Virus record (IMG/VR): IMGVR_UViG_3300027881_000018
Span: 1 to 53,002 of that record
Length of the DNA stretch: 53,002 bases
From: a virus
Reading direction: 5' to 3' (one strand)
Under the pieces are notes generated by a model. The model saw only the letters and a list, made by a program, of their open reading frames with translations, did not search any database and had not been told where the DNA came from. Shown piece by piece: positions 35,504 to 43,864 of the stretch. Both the position numbers and the translations under genes were made by a program. How positions within the stretch are numbered: position 1 is the first letter of the stretch; the number at the start of each line of letters is the position of its first letter.

Positions 35504-38148
35504 GCGAATGTCCCCCGTCTCAGCTCATCGACGAACTCGCCCTTGAGCTTGCGGTTGTTTTCCTCGAGCAGCGGGATGAGCGTCGCGGGCTCAAGCGGTC
35601 CGGATCCGGCGAAGCTGTTGCGCTGCTCGATGTTGACGACGACGTTGCCGAAGCCGCCTGCCGGTATCACCTGACCTGCCTTCTGCGGAATGAACAGCTC
35701 CGGCCCGGCTTCCCCGACGACCGATGCCTGACCAGCGGCCAGCGGCCCTCCCGATTGGCGTTTCTCTATGTCCTTCAGCACGTCGCTTGATAGCAGAGCC
35801 GTAGGCACTACGGTTCCCGCCTCGGTCGGCGCAAACAGCTCTGAGCCGCGCTTGCCGATCATGCGAAGCTGGTCGGTGGGCAGGGTTCCCTCCTCGTGTC
35901 TCTTCTCGACGTCTCGCGCCACAGCGCCCGGCAGGTTTGAGGCCGTCGGGAATGTCAGCACGTTCTTGGGGATGAATACCTCTGGCCTCTCCTCTCCGAC
36001 GATCGCCTGCTCGCGGGCCGCGACGGCACCGCCAGCCGCAAGGCCCAGCCCTGTAATGGCGCCTCTGGCAAACTGAGCGAACGCGCCGCTGCCCTTCGAG
36101 AACAGGCCGAGGAACGACAGCAGGATGCGGCGAGCGAGGAGCTGCGCCACCATCTTCTTCAGCATATCCGTGAATCCATCTACCAGACCCCTGAAGCCGC
36201 CCTTGGTGTTGGCGAAGAAGTCCGCGAGGATGTCCTGCATGTTGCGAAGTGCTTGGATACCGACCTGCGTCATTTTGCTGACCTGCGTTTGCTCTTCGAC
36301 CTGAGCTGCGATCAGTTCATCGATGAGTACCTTGCGCGCTCTCATTATCTCGTTGCGATCGCCCTCGCCCTTGACCAGCGCCTTGTTGAGAACAGCGATT
36401 TCGCGCGCGATCTTTGTGCTCTGCTTCGTGCCTCGCTCAAGTACCTGCGCCAGCTCCGTTGCCGCCTCAGTGGCGGTCTGGATGCCTTGTTCTTTCTGCT
36501 GTGCCTCGACCAGCTCTCCCATCAGCTCGGCGCGGGTACGGAGCGCCGCGTTGCGCTGCTCTTCGGTTTTAAGTACGCCGTCTGTGCCAGCGGCCAGCGC
36601 CCGATTGATGACGGCTATGTCCTCAGCGATCTTCAGCGCCTCGCTGCGGCTCCCCTTGAGTACGCCTTCGAGTCTCTTGGCCGCCTCGGTCGCCGTCTCG
36701 ATGCCCTGCTCCTCTTGCTGCGCGTCGATCAGTTCCTGCATCAGCGCGGCGCGAACCACGAGTGCGGCGTTGCGTTCCTTCTCCGTCTTCAGAAACTCGC
36801 CGCTGATCAGATTCTCGTTGATCTTCGCTATCTTTAGCGCGATCGTCAGGCTCTTCGCCTGCCCTGCGGTCAGGAGGGAGTTCAGTTCGTTTAGCCTCGC
36901 GGCTGTGTCTGCCTCTGCCGTCGCGGCCTTTTTCCTGATGTCTAGCTGCCTCTGCATTTCGGCGGAGACTTCCCTCATTTCCTCCCTCATCTCCTGTATC
37001 CGCTGGGCCTGTTCCTGCGTGAGGTTCGCGGCGTCCAACCATGCCGCCGAGAACTTATCCATTGTCTCGACGATTGCTAATCCTTCGTTCAGCAGGCCGA
37101 GCTGTTCGGTGCGGGCCTGCTCCATCCCCTTGATAAAGCCGGTGAGGCCAACCTTGTCGGCGTCGATGTCTATGCCGGGTACGAGGTCAGCGATGCGGTT
37201 CCAGCCCTCCTCGACCTTAGCCAGCGGCTTCAGGAAGAACGTGACGAGCGCAGAGCCGATTATGGCGATGGCGCGAAAGACTTGCGTAAGGGCCTTCAGA
37301 ACTCCGGCGATGGCACCGATTGACCGGACGAAGTTAAAGGGCCAACTGTCGGTCACGACGGTCACCGTAGCAGCGTCAGTCGCGAGCGACTGGATCAGGG
37401 TAGACATGATCTTGACTGCCGGCAGTAGCTGAAGGCCGATCTCGTTCCGTATGCCCTCGAAGCCGAGCCTCATCAGTACCAGATCTTGCTGCGCCGCCTC
37501 GAACTGCGCGACCTCGAACTCGTCGAGGACGGCGTTCATGTCTCTGGCGGCCTTCTCGGTATCCTTGAAGCCGGCCTCCTGCAGGAGCTTCATCGTGTTG
37601 ACCAGCCCGACGCCCTCTGTGTCCAGTAGCTTGAACCCGAGCTGAATCCGCTGGCCCTGATTTGCCACGTTCCCCATGGCTTCTGCAAGCGAACGAAACT
37701 GCTCGTCCGGCGTCATGGCAGACAGCTTCTGGGCGCTGAGTCCGAGATCGATGAGCGCCTGCTTGGCCTCGCCCGTGCCGACGGCGGCCTCTGCTATGCG
37801 CCGCGTCATGCGCTGCAGGCCGATCGTGAGGTTCCCGGTGGTCTGGCCGCTGAGCTCGGCGGCGATCTGCAAGACCTTCAGCTCGTCGGCTGCCAAGCCG
37901 AGCCGGGTGGCAAACTGGCCCAGCTCTTGGTTGGCCTCGATGGCCTGCTTGGTTATCGAGGTAAACACGGCTCCGCGTGCAAGCGCGCCGAGTGCTGTTA
38001 GGGCGACGCCGGTCTTAGCCAGCGTACCGATGAACCTCTTGGCCGACTTCTGGAACTTGCCCATGCTCCGCTGGCCTTTCTTCATTCCGCTCTGGAAGCG
38101 GCCTGTCTTCGCTACTAGGTTGACGATGATGTCAGCTGCGTTCGCCAT
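35500..38148 (-). CDS. Tape measure protein
   Basis: An 882-residue protein: helical N-terminal region (SGMKKGQRSMGKFQKSAKRF), two hydrophobic stretches (near residues 40-60 and 280-310), three related segments of about 67 residues at roughly 430-620 (each with an ALKIAKIN- or IAVINRAL-like helix and EEQGI), and three C-terminal copies of an E-x-F-I/A-P motif. At about 1.5 angstrom per residue the tail would be near 130 nm. Three sequence repeats suggest that tail length has changed by unit duplication. Confidence 0.85.
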   Translation of the reverse strand: MANAADIIVNLVAKTGRFQSGMKKGQRSMGKFQKSAKRFIGTLAKTGVALTALGALARGAVFTSITKQAIEANQELGQFATRLGLAADELKVLQIAAELSGQTTGNLTIGLQRMTRRIAEAAVGTGEAKQALIDLGLSAQKLSAMTPDEQFRSLAEAMGNVANQGQRIQLGFKLLDTEGVGLVNTMKLLQEAGFKDTEKAARDMNAVLDEFEVAQFEAAQQDLVLMRLGFEGIRNEIGLQLLPAVKIMSTLIQSLATDAATVTVVTDSWPFNFVRSIGAIAGVLKALTQVFRAIAIIGSALVTFFLKPLAKVEEGWNRIADLVPGIDIDADKVGLTGFIKGMEQARTEQLGLLNEGLAIVETMDKFSAAWLDAANLTQEQAQRIQEMREEMREVSAEMQRQLDIRKKAATAEADTAARLNELNSLLTAGQAKSLTIALKIAKINENLISGEFLKTEKERNAALVVRAALMQELIDAQQEEQGIETATEAAKRLEGVLKGSRSEALKIAEDIAVINRALAAGTDGVLKTEEQRNAALRTRAELMGELVEAQQKEQGIQTATEAATELAQVLERGTKQSTKIAREIAVLNKALVKGEGDRNEIMRARKVLIDELIAAQVEEQTQVSKMTQVGIQALRNMQDILADFFANTKGGFRGLVDGFTDMLKKMVAQLLARRILLSFLGLFSKGSGAFAQFARGAITGLGLAAGGAVAAREQAIVGEERPEVFIPKNVLTFPTASNLPGAVARDVEKRHEEGTLPTDQLRMIGKRGSELFAPTEAGTVVPTALLSSDVLKDIEKRQSGGPLAAGQASVVGEAGPELFIPQKAGQVIPAGGFGNVVVNIEQRNSFAGSGPLEPATLIPLLEENNRKLKGEFVDELRRGTFA

Positions 38149-38700
38149 CTTGTGCGCCTGCTCCCTTCATTTGTGAGACCTGCGCCTCTGCCGCAGCCCT
38201 CGCTGGCGCTGCATCATCCAGCAGGAAGTACGCCATCCACTCGGCCAGCTCCGCGCTGGTTATCCTCGCCAGAAGCTCGCTGACCGTACAGCCGAGTTGC
38301 GCCGCTAGGTAGAAGCTGAAGCGCCTGACCGGTCCGGCCTTGAGCCTTTTCCCAACTTCTCTAGCTCGTCCTCCCCGATGCGGCTCAGGCGTCTCGCGAT
38401 GTCCGTAACGCGATCCAGCGCGGCAGCCGACTTGGCGCCGAGCTTAATCGCGTCCTTCTCGCTGAACACGCGCTTGCCGTTCTCATCGACGATGCACAGC
38501 GAGGCCAGCTTCGCCCGCATGTTTCGGGAATCGACCGTGACCTTGGTGCCGTTGGTCTTGACGACCGACGCCTCCCACTCGTCGCGCTCGGCTCCTGTCA
38601 GCTCGCGTACTAACACGGTACCGCCCCACTCAGGTACTTCTACACTCTCAGTCTTTAGGTCATCCGCGCCGAGAATCTCGTCTCGTGTGAGTGCTTTCAT
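38132..38700 (-). CDS. Tail assembly chaperone GT fusion (programmed -1 frameshift)
   Basis: Residues 1-118 are those of the G-like protein; the ribosome slips at GGGAAAA (38353-38347) and reads 71 further residues in the -1 frame to TGA at 38134-38132. The T part holds LAAQLGCTVSELLARITSAE and WMAYFLLDD, the helix pattern of gpT/GP24-like tails. It ends inside the start of the tape measure gene. Such fusions bind the tape measure during tail assembly. Confidence 0.8.
38305..38700 (-). CDS. Tail assembly chaperone (G-like, unshifted product)
   Basis: A 131-residue protein: MKALTRDEILGADDLKTE at the start, VPEWGGTVLVRELTGAERD, KLASLCIVDENGKRVFS, and a C-terminal helical region ending in Ala/Ser. 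It matches the general form of gp13/GpG-type siphovirus chaperones. Most ribosomes would stop here; a fraction shift to make the GT form. Confidence 0.8.
   Translation of the reverse strand: MKALTRDEILGADDLKTESVEVPEWGGTVLVRELTGAERDEWEASVVKTNGTKVTVDSRNMRAKLASLCIVDENGKRVFSEKDAIKLGAKSAAALDRVTDIARRLSRIGEDELEKLGKGSRPDRSGASAST
38347..38353 (-). other. -1 frameshift slippery heptamer
   Basis: G-GGA-AAA in the zero frame of the G-like gene (after TTG), identical in form to the lambda site GGGAAAG. The -1 frame downstream is open for 71 codons with good protein sense, while the zero frame stops after 13 codons. Confidence 0.85.
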
Positions 38701-38715
38701 ATTGCCCTCTCTCTG

Positions 38716-39129
38716 TTAGGCCCAAGCCAATGCCCCGCTGATCTTCATCCGAACGCTGCCCTTTACGGCGTCGTTGGCCTCGGTGTTCAGCGAGAACTCC
38801 ATTACCTCTGCGGCGAACGTAACCTGCGTGGACGACAGGTCAGACCATACGATGCGATAGTTCCGCACCGTGCTGCCTTCCGCGTCTGTCCTCAGGTTTA
38901 CGTGCTCCGAGTCCTGCGGGTTCCAGTTCAGCTCCATCGTGATCTCGCCCGGATCGTCGAGCGCGCCGATAAACTCCTTGGCGGCCGAGTCGAGCGCCGT
39001 GACCTCGATCTCATCCTTGGTGATCGCCGGGCCAGCGATACTAACGACATCGCCTACTGCGGTGAACACCTCTGGCGAGGCCGCGTCGCCTCGGCTTAGA
39101 ACCGTTCCACTACCTCTGAATACTGCCAT
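38716..39129 (-). CDS. Major tail tube protein
   Basis: A 137-residue beta-rich protein starting MAVFRGSGTV, with IAGPAITKDEIEVTALDSAAKEFI and ITMELNWNPQD, the usual segments of HK97/lambda gpV-like tube proteins. ATG 39129 is three bases after the upstream stop; an earlier in-frame ATG is inside the upstream gene. Confidence 0.8.
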   Translation of the reverse strand: MAVFRGSGTVLSRGDAASPEVFTAVGDVVSIAGPAITKDEIEVTALDSAAKEFIGALDDPGEITMELNWNPQDSEHVNLRTDAEGSTVRNYRIVWSDLSSTQVTFAAEVMEFSLNTEANDAVKGSVRMKISGALAWA

Positions 39130-39131
39130 TT

Positions 39132-39542
39132 CTATGTCTCCGTATGTATCACAATCCAATCCTGCGAGACCCTGTAGTCTCGCCGATCACCCTCAAAGTC
39201 CGGCAGGTCGCCGTCGTTGTCCAAGTACACTAACTGCACCGGCTCTGCACCGAGCAGCTTCGGGCTCGCTAACCCTACACCGTTGAGCGCCACTCTGACA
39301 GCATCGGCGAGCGCCTTCGAGCCGCCGTAGGTATTGTCCCATAGGTCAAGGCTCATTCGCACCTGCACGAAGTCGCTCGGCCCGTCGAGGTCAACCTCGC
39401 GCGCGGTGCTGACGCGCAGATAGACGATTGCCGGAAGCGCGCCGTCCTGCGGTATCTGTCCGGGATGAACCCTGTTGCCGACCAGCGCAGATACGCCTGC
39501 GTCGGCTAGAAGGTGTGCGACCAGTCCCTGCTCGATGCTCAT
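39132..39542 (-). CDS. Tail completion protein (DUF3168-like)
   Basis: A 136-residue protein beginning MSIEQGLVAHLLADAGVSAL, then VHPGQIPQDGALPAIVYLRVS and VRMSLDLWDNTY, the order of motifs of DUF3168 tail terminators. It caps the tail tube and joins it to the connector. Overlaps the upstream gene by four bases. Confidence 0.8.
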   Translation of the reverse strand: MSIEQGLVAHLLADAGVSALVGNRVHPGQIPQDGALPAIVYLRVSTAREVDLDGPSDFVQVRMSLDLWDNTYGGSKALADAVRVALNGVGLASPKLLGAEPVQLVYLDNDGDLPDFEGDRRDYRVSQDWIVIHTET

Positions 39543-40027
39543 GCCGTTTTCTTGACCTTGCTCTTGGCCATCTCTGCGCTTATGCCCCGGTTCGTCTCGC
39601 GGATTACGTGGCGCAGGATCGCGCGAAAGTTGATGTCTGCGGCCCGCTGGATGTAGGGGTTGGCCTGCATGTTAACGGTGCCCTCCTCGACGAATCGCCA
39701 GTAGAAGGCGTTCTTCGGATTATCGCTGTCACCGATGGTCGGGTAGATCAGCGACACCTTGAGGTAGCCGCGCTTGCCGCGTCTGCCCTTGACGCGAACG
39801 AGCCGCCGCAGCCTGCCGGGCTTCGATTGCTTCTGGCCCCTGCGCACGCCCCGGCTCTCGGCTCGCGAGCGTATCGGCGCGGTGGCCTTGATGGTCTGCC
39901 GAATCTTTACGATGCCCTGCCGGATGGCGCGGCGCATGTGCTTCGTGCCGACCGTCCGAGGCACCTGCTTCAGTAGCCTGATCAGCTCGTCGGCGCCGTC
40001 GATCTTCACTTGAATATCTTTTGCCAT
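39539..40027 (-). CDS. HK97 gp10-like head-tail protein
   Basis: A 162-residue basic protein with VKIDGADELIRLLKQVP at the N-terminus, a strongly basic central section (RRGQKQSKPGRLRRLVRVKG) and AFYWRFVEEGT near residue 110, the marker of the HK97 gp10 family. The C-terminal helix is basic. It acts at the tail side of the neck. Confidence 0.8.
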   Translation of the reverse strand: MAKDIQVKIDGADELIRLLKQVPRTVGTKHMRRAIRQGIVKIRQTIKATAPIRSRAESRGVRRGQKQSKPGRLRRLVRVKGRRGKRGYLKVSLIYPTIGDSDNPKNAFYWRFVEEGTVNMQANPYIQRAADINFRAILRHVIRETNRGISAEMAKSKVKKTA

Positions 40028-40350
40028 CAGGGCCTCTCAAGCGCAAGGATCTCAAGCTCTCGCATCCTGCCGTCCTTGTCCATCGGCGTCACGATGTCAA
40101 AGGTTCTCGCGCCAAGCGTGATCCTGTCGGCGGCCGTGAGCGTGTTGGCAAGGTTGGAGTACCGGATCTTGATGCGATGGCTGACCTCGGCCTTGACCTG
40201 CTGGCTCTCGAATCGCTCGCGCGCGCCAACGGCCTCAACGCTACCCCACGCCGTCATCAGCTCCGTGTACGTCAGGCCGCCCTCGCCGAATGTGTCAAGC
40301 GCGGTGCTGCGACGCTCCAGTGTTAGCAGATGTCGCTTAGTTCCGATCAT
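40027..40350 (-). CDS. Head-tail adaptor (SPP1 gp16-like)
   Basis: A 107-residue beta-barrel-like protein: MIGTKRHLLTLERRS, a TAWGSVEAVGARERFESQQ segment and a RYSNLANTLTAADRI segment, the pattern of phage head-tail stoppers. ATG 40350 overlaps the upstream gene by four bases. A longer in-frame start lies in that gene. Confidence 0.75.
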   Translation of the reverse strand: MIGTKRHLLTLERRSTALDTFGEGGLTYTELMTAWGSVEAVGARERFESQQVKAEVSHRIKIRYSNLANTLTAADRITLGARTFDIVTPMDKDGRMRELEILALERP

Positions 40351-41132
40351 GTCTCGAGTCCGTCTCGCAGGTGTCGCCACGCCTCGCCGTTCGCAAGCTC
40401 GTCGTGCGTCCACTGTCGATAGGCGAGATTGTACGCCCACTGCTCACGCTCACCCAAGTAGGGTGGATCTGAGACTTTGCGCGAGGTGACCGGCCACGCC
40501 ATCGAGCCTCGATTTATGGCGACCGTCGGCACGCCGAGACAGACCGACTCAAGCGCAGCCGTACTCGACCACGTGACGCACATCGCCGCGTCTCTGAGAG
40601 ATTGTGACAACGGGCCCATCTCGTCGGCCATCAGCGGGTGCGGTCGGTAGATGCTGTTCAGTTTCATGTCAGGCTCGGCGTCGTGCAGCGCAGCTACCCA
40701 CCACCTGCGATTACCGGGAGACACGGAGTCGCCGGGATGCTGGTCGCAGATCAGGATGTAGTTGCCGCCGGTTCTCCACGGCCGCAGCTTGACGCCGATG
40801 GCCTCCCACCTGTCTGGTGGACAGTCGAGCGGTCCCGGATCAGCGCAACCGTGCAGCCCGTTCCACCCGACTGACACGAACCGCAGGCGATCCTTGACGT
40901 AGTCGCCCGACCGTCCGTTGATGTATCCGGCCTCAAGAATCAGCCTCGGCTTGTCGCGCAGCTCTGCGGGAACCTTGTCTCCCCACCACGCGACGAAGTC
41001 GGCCTGCTCTGCGCTCGCTGTGCCGGGACTGATGTCGATGTGTACGCCGTGTCTTGCCAGACCGGAGCCGAGCGCGATCATTGCGTCGAGCTGATGCGCC
41101 GCGCGCGACTCGTAGTGCAGGAACGCTCTCAT
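40347..41132 (-). CDS. Glycosyltransferase-like protein, paralogue 1
   Basis: A 261-residue protein with GT-B-type C-terminal features: RPHP near the middle, then VTWSSTAALESVCLGVPTVA, a donor-site helix pattern as in capsule and CDP-glycerol-type transferases. The N-terminal half has DKPRLILEAGYING. It ends in a WAYNLAYRQWT-x-x-EL segment shared with its neighbour. The gene is paralogous to 41129-41917 and overlaps it by four bases. It lies between connector genes, an odd place for an enzyme. The acceptor (DNA, virion protein or host glycan) is unknown. Confidence 0.65.
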   Translation of the reverse strand: MRAFLHYESRAAHQLDAMIALGSGLARHGVHIDISPGTASAEQADFVAWWGDKVPAELRDKPRLILEAGYINGRSGDYVKDRLRFVSVGWNGLHGCADPGPLDCPPDRWEAIGVKLRPWRTGGNYILICDQHPGDSVSPGNRRWWVAALHDAEPDMKLNSIYRPHPLMADEMGPLSQSLRDAAMCVTWSSTAALESVCLGVPTVAINRGSMAWPVTSRKVSDPPYLGEREQWAYNLAYRQWTHDELANGEAWRHLRDGLET

Positions 41133-41917
41133 CCCAACCCTCTCTGAATGTGTGGCCACGCCGTGCCGTCGGCCAGCTCTTCCATAGTCCACTGTCGATA
41201 CGCGAGCCTGTTTGCCCACGTTGTTCGATCGCCGACGTATGGCTCATCCGAGAGCAGCGGTCTCGTTACTGGCGCAGCAATCGATCCGGGGCCAAGCGTA
41301 TAGGTAGGCACGCCCGCGATCACGGCCTCCACCGCTGCTGTCGAGCACCACGTGACAGCAAACAGTGCGTTGGACAGATCCTCTGCCAGTGTGCGCTCGT
41401 TTCGGTAGTAGCTTGGGTGAGGCCGCCTGTGAAACGTCCACTGACGTCGCTCGCACTCGCGCTTTATATCTCGACGGAACTTCCCGACGTCCGGCGCTGC
41501 CCTGTCTCCTACGTGCTGTTCCAGCAGCAGCACGTACTCGCCGGTCAGCTTCCAAGGCTTCAGCTCAACGCCGAACGCGTTCCACCGCTCGCCGCATATT
41601 TCTTTCGGCCATGCCCAGTCAGACAGTCCGTGCCGCTTATTCCACGACGCAGAGATGAAGCGCATTCGATTCTCATTGTAATTGTCGCCGCTGCCGTTGA
41701 TGTACCCGCACTCTAGGATCAGGTGCGGTACGCGAGAGTGCGGCACTTCCTTGTCGCCCCAAGTCACGACGAAGTCGTCGTCTGGACGAGGCGAGGCCGG
41801 GGCCGATTTTACCCTAGCCTCGATTCCGCACAGCCCCATGCCGTCTGCCAAGGCGCACATCGCGTCGCGCTGATGGTCGTAGTGCGGACCGCTCTTGGCT
41901 GCGAGCAGCGCCTTCAC
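41129..41917 (-). CDS. Glycosyltransferase-like protein, paralogue 2
   Basis: A 262-residue paralogue of the next gene, sharing PHLILECGYING, RRPHPSYYRNE, VTWCSTAAVEAVIAGVPTY and a WANRLAYRQWTMEEL end. GTG 41917 overlaps the upstream methyltransferase stop (GTGA). It has the same donor-site pattern as GT-B capsule transferases. Tandem duplication followed by divergence suggests that two sugars, or two acceptors, are handled. Confidence 0.65.
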   Translation of the reverse strand: MKALLAAKSGPHYDHQRDAMCALADGMGLCGIEARVKSAPASPRPDDDFVVTWGDKEVPHSRVPHLILECGYINGSGDNYNENRMRFISASWNKRHGLSDWAWPKEICGERWNAFGVELKPWKLTGEYVLLLEQHVGDRAAPDVGKFRRDIKRECERRQWTFHRRPHPSYYRNERTLAEDLSNALFAVTWCSTAAVEAVIAGVPTYTLGPGSIAAPVTRPLLSDEPYVGDRTTWANRLAYRQWTMEELADGTAWPHIQRGLG

Positions 41918-42507
41918 CGCCACGCTCGCCAAGTCTCCGAGACGTACTGCTTGTTGGTCATGCGCTCGACGGTCCACTCGGACAGCCACGCTCGGATCAG
42001 CTTGTCCCACTCGTCGTAGGGCCGCTTGTTCACGTGTAGCTGCGTCTTGGTCGTGGGGTCTATCGAGTCCTTGTTGTTCGCCGTCAGCGCGATGCAGTCG
42101 CGGGCGATCCGGCCCATCTGCGTTACGAGTAGCTGATCGTCGTCCGGCAGCAGGTGCTCGATCACGTCGAAGCTGGTTACCATCGAGTACGCCGCGTCCG
42201 GGCAGCGGTGCAGGTCGTGGACAAACATCAGGGATACGCCCTCGCGCTCGCACAGTCCGGGGACGACCTCGGCTCCGGAGGCGGTGTGGAAGCCGATCTC
42301 GGTCGCGTAGTCGAGCATTTCGCCGCGTCCGCAGCCGATGTCCAGATACGATCCTGCCCCTCGCTCTAAGGCCCAGACCAGATCCTCCCTCGCGTCGATC
42401 ATGCGCGTTGGCCCCATGGCGTAGTTGTACGTCTTCTGAACGTAGCAGTGAACGTACTTGGCACGCTCGAACTCGCGGGCCTCGGTGCTCGGTGCGCTCA
42501 GTTCCAT
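41914..42507 (-). CDS. Class I SAM methyltransferase
   Basis: A 197-residue protein with motif I SYLDIGCGRGEMLDYA near residues 53-68, an acidic motif II region (GAEVVPG), and motif IV-like SFDVIEHLLPDD near residues 113-124. It belongs to the UbiE/SAM-dependent type. It overlaps the connector gene upstream by ten bases and the glycosyltransferase-like gene by four, so the three enzymes are co-expressed. The methyl acceptor could be a sugar. Confidence 0.75.
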   Translation of the reverse strand: MELSAPSTEAREFERAKYVHCYVQKTYNYAMGPTRMIDAREDLVWALERGAGSYLDIGCGRGEMLDYATEIGFHTASGAEVVPGLCEREGVSLMFVHDLHRCPDAAYSMVTSFDVIEHLLPDDDQLLVTQMGRIARDCIALTANNKDSIDPTTKTQLHVNKRPYDEWDKLIRAWLSEWTVERMTNKQYVSETWRAWR

Positions 42508-43082
42508 ATCGGCAGCGTCCAGTTGGCGAGCATCATGGATGCCGCGCTTGCGATCGCCTCGCTCTCGGGATCTCCGGGCGCTCGCGCCTGCTCAAACTCC
42601 GCGAACTTCAGGAGTATGGCCTGCCGGACGGTCAGCGGAATGTTCGCCTGCGCCCAGCCGGCCTCAAGCGTGACCTGTGCCGCGCCCATGAAGTCGCCTG
42701 TGATCGGCCACGAGTCGTCGCGCTTCGGCCTGAGTCGCGGCGAGAAGTCGGTGTCGAGATCCGTCTCGTACGGCAGCGGCGAGCTGGTCCACGTTTGCAG
42801 AAACCCGTCGGCGTCGATGTACTTGACGCTCACGATGCTCGCGACCCGACCGAGCGGCAGCGCCCACGCGCCTGCCGGAAAGCCGTCTCGCGTAATCCTG
42901 TGCTCGCGAAGCACGATGGCCCTGCGGGTACTCTCGGTCGCCCACTCGAAGGCTCCTTGCAGGTAGCTTCGAAGAAGCTCGTCCTCCTCGTCGCCGGTAA
43001 TCTTGACGTGGGCCTTCGCCTCCTCAAGCGTTACCGGAAGCTGGCCGAGTTCGTCTGTGGTGATGATTCGCTCTCTGGTCAT
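42498..43082 (-). CDS. Head-tail connector (phiE125 gp8-like)
   Basis: A 194-residue protein: LPVTLEEAKAHVKITGDEED, LRSYLQGAFEWATESTRRAI, then a beta region and VRQAILLKFAEFEQAR, the standard order for HK97 gp6/phiE125 gp8 connectors that sit under the portal. It is overlapped by a DUF115-like gene upstream and a methyltransferase downstream. Confidence 0.8.
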   Translation of the reverse strand: MTRERIITTDELGQLPVTLEEAKAHVKITGDEEDELLRSYLQGAFEWATESTRRAIVLREHRITRDGFPAGAWALPLGRVASIVSVKYIDADGFLQTWTSSPLPYETDLDTDFSPRLRPKRDDSWPITGDFMGAAQVTLEAGWAQANIPLTVRQAILLKFAEFEQARAPGDPESEAIASAASMMLANWTLPIWN

Positions 43083-43747
43083 AGCACCTCTCTGATCTCT
43101 ATCTTGCGAAATGCGCTGATGCGCGACTGTGGACTACAGTTGATTATCTCCACGTGCGGCCAGCGGCCCGGCACCTGATTGTACTTGGCTGCCCACTGGT
43201 CGAACGGCGGCTCGCTGCTGAATCTAGGCTCTCGGTTGGGATGGCAGTTTCGCTTGTTGCCGCCGCAGTCGTAGCCGAGCAGGATGATCCGGGTCGCGCC
43301 GAGGGTAAGCGCAAGGCCTAGCGCCTGAAAGCCGCTGTGATCTCCGCTGACTACCGAGCCCGGTTCTCGCGGCATCGGTTCTCCGCGAGCCAGCATTGTG
43401 AGTGGAGTCGTCTCGACGTCCTTGACCTCCTCGCCGCTGATGCGCAGGCCGGTGAAGGCGGGATTGTAGAACTGCCACCAGCGAGCGTCGGCGGCGTACA
43501 GGATGTCGGCCCACGGTGCGGCCAGCGGCAGGTTGCGCCGCAGCCCAGCGTCGTTGATGGCGATGGCGCGCATTGTCATCGCGCCGTGCTTGCGATAGCT
43601 GTGAACCATCGTGAGCTGTTCTTCGGTCAGGCTCGGGCCAGTGCCGATGCACACGCAGGTGTTCTGATGCCAGTCAGGCCACTTGCTTGGTCTCACGCTC
43701 GCCTTTTTCTCTGATCCTGATGCCAACTCCGGCAGCGATAGCGCCAT
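43079..43747 (-). CDS. DUF115-like Rossmann protein
   Basis: A 222-residue protein with TCVCIGTGPSLTEEQL near residues 30-45 and SGDHSGFQALGLALTLG followed by IILLGYDCGG near residues 133-162. These are the markers of a DUF115-like group found in phage head gene clusters and in glycan-modifying loci. No enzymatic activity is established. In relatives it often accompanies glycosyltransferases, as here. It overlaps the upstream small gene by 74 bases and the connector by four. Confidence 0.65.
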   Translation of the reverse strand: MALSLPELASGSEKKASVRPSKWPDWHQNTCVCIGTGPSLTEEQLTMVHSYRKHGAMTMRAIAINDAGLRRNLPLAAPWADILYAADARWWQFYNPAFTGLRISGEEVKDVETTPLTMLARGEPMPREPGSVVSGDHSGFQALGLALTLGATRIILLGYDCGGNKRNCHPNREPRFSSEPPFDQWAAKYNQVPGRWPHVEIINCSPQSRISAFRKIEIREVL

Positions 43748-43862
43748 GTGCTGCGTCCTTTGGTATGTCTATGCCGACGACGTAGTCGCCCGGCTTCAAG
43801 GGCTTGAGGAGAGCGCCCATGCGCTCCCCCCAAGTGTAGGGCTTCAATAGCCTGATCTTCAT
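43674..43862 (-). CDS. Small head-region protein
   Basis: A 62-residue basic protein after the capsid gene, beginning MKIRLLKPYT, with GDYVVGIDIPKDAAHGAI and IRIREKGE. ATG 43862 is two bases after the capsid stop. Small proteins here are often neck or decoration components, but no match is recognised. Its end overlaps the DUF115-like gene. Confidence 0.65.
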   Translation of the reverse strand: MKIRLLKPYTWGERMGALLKPLKPGDYVVGIDIPKDAAHGAIAAGVGIRIREKGERETKQVA

Positions 43863-43864
43863 TC

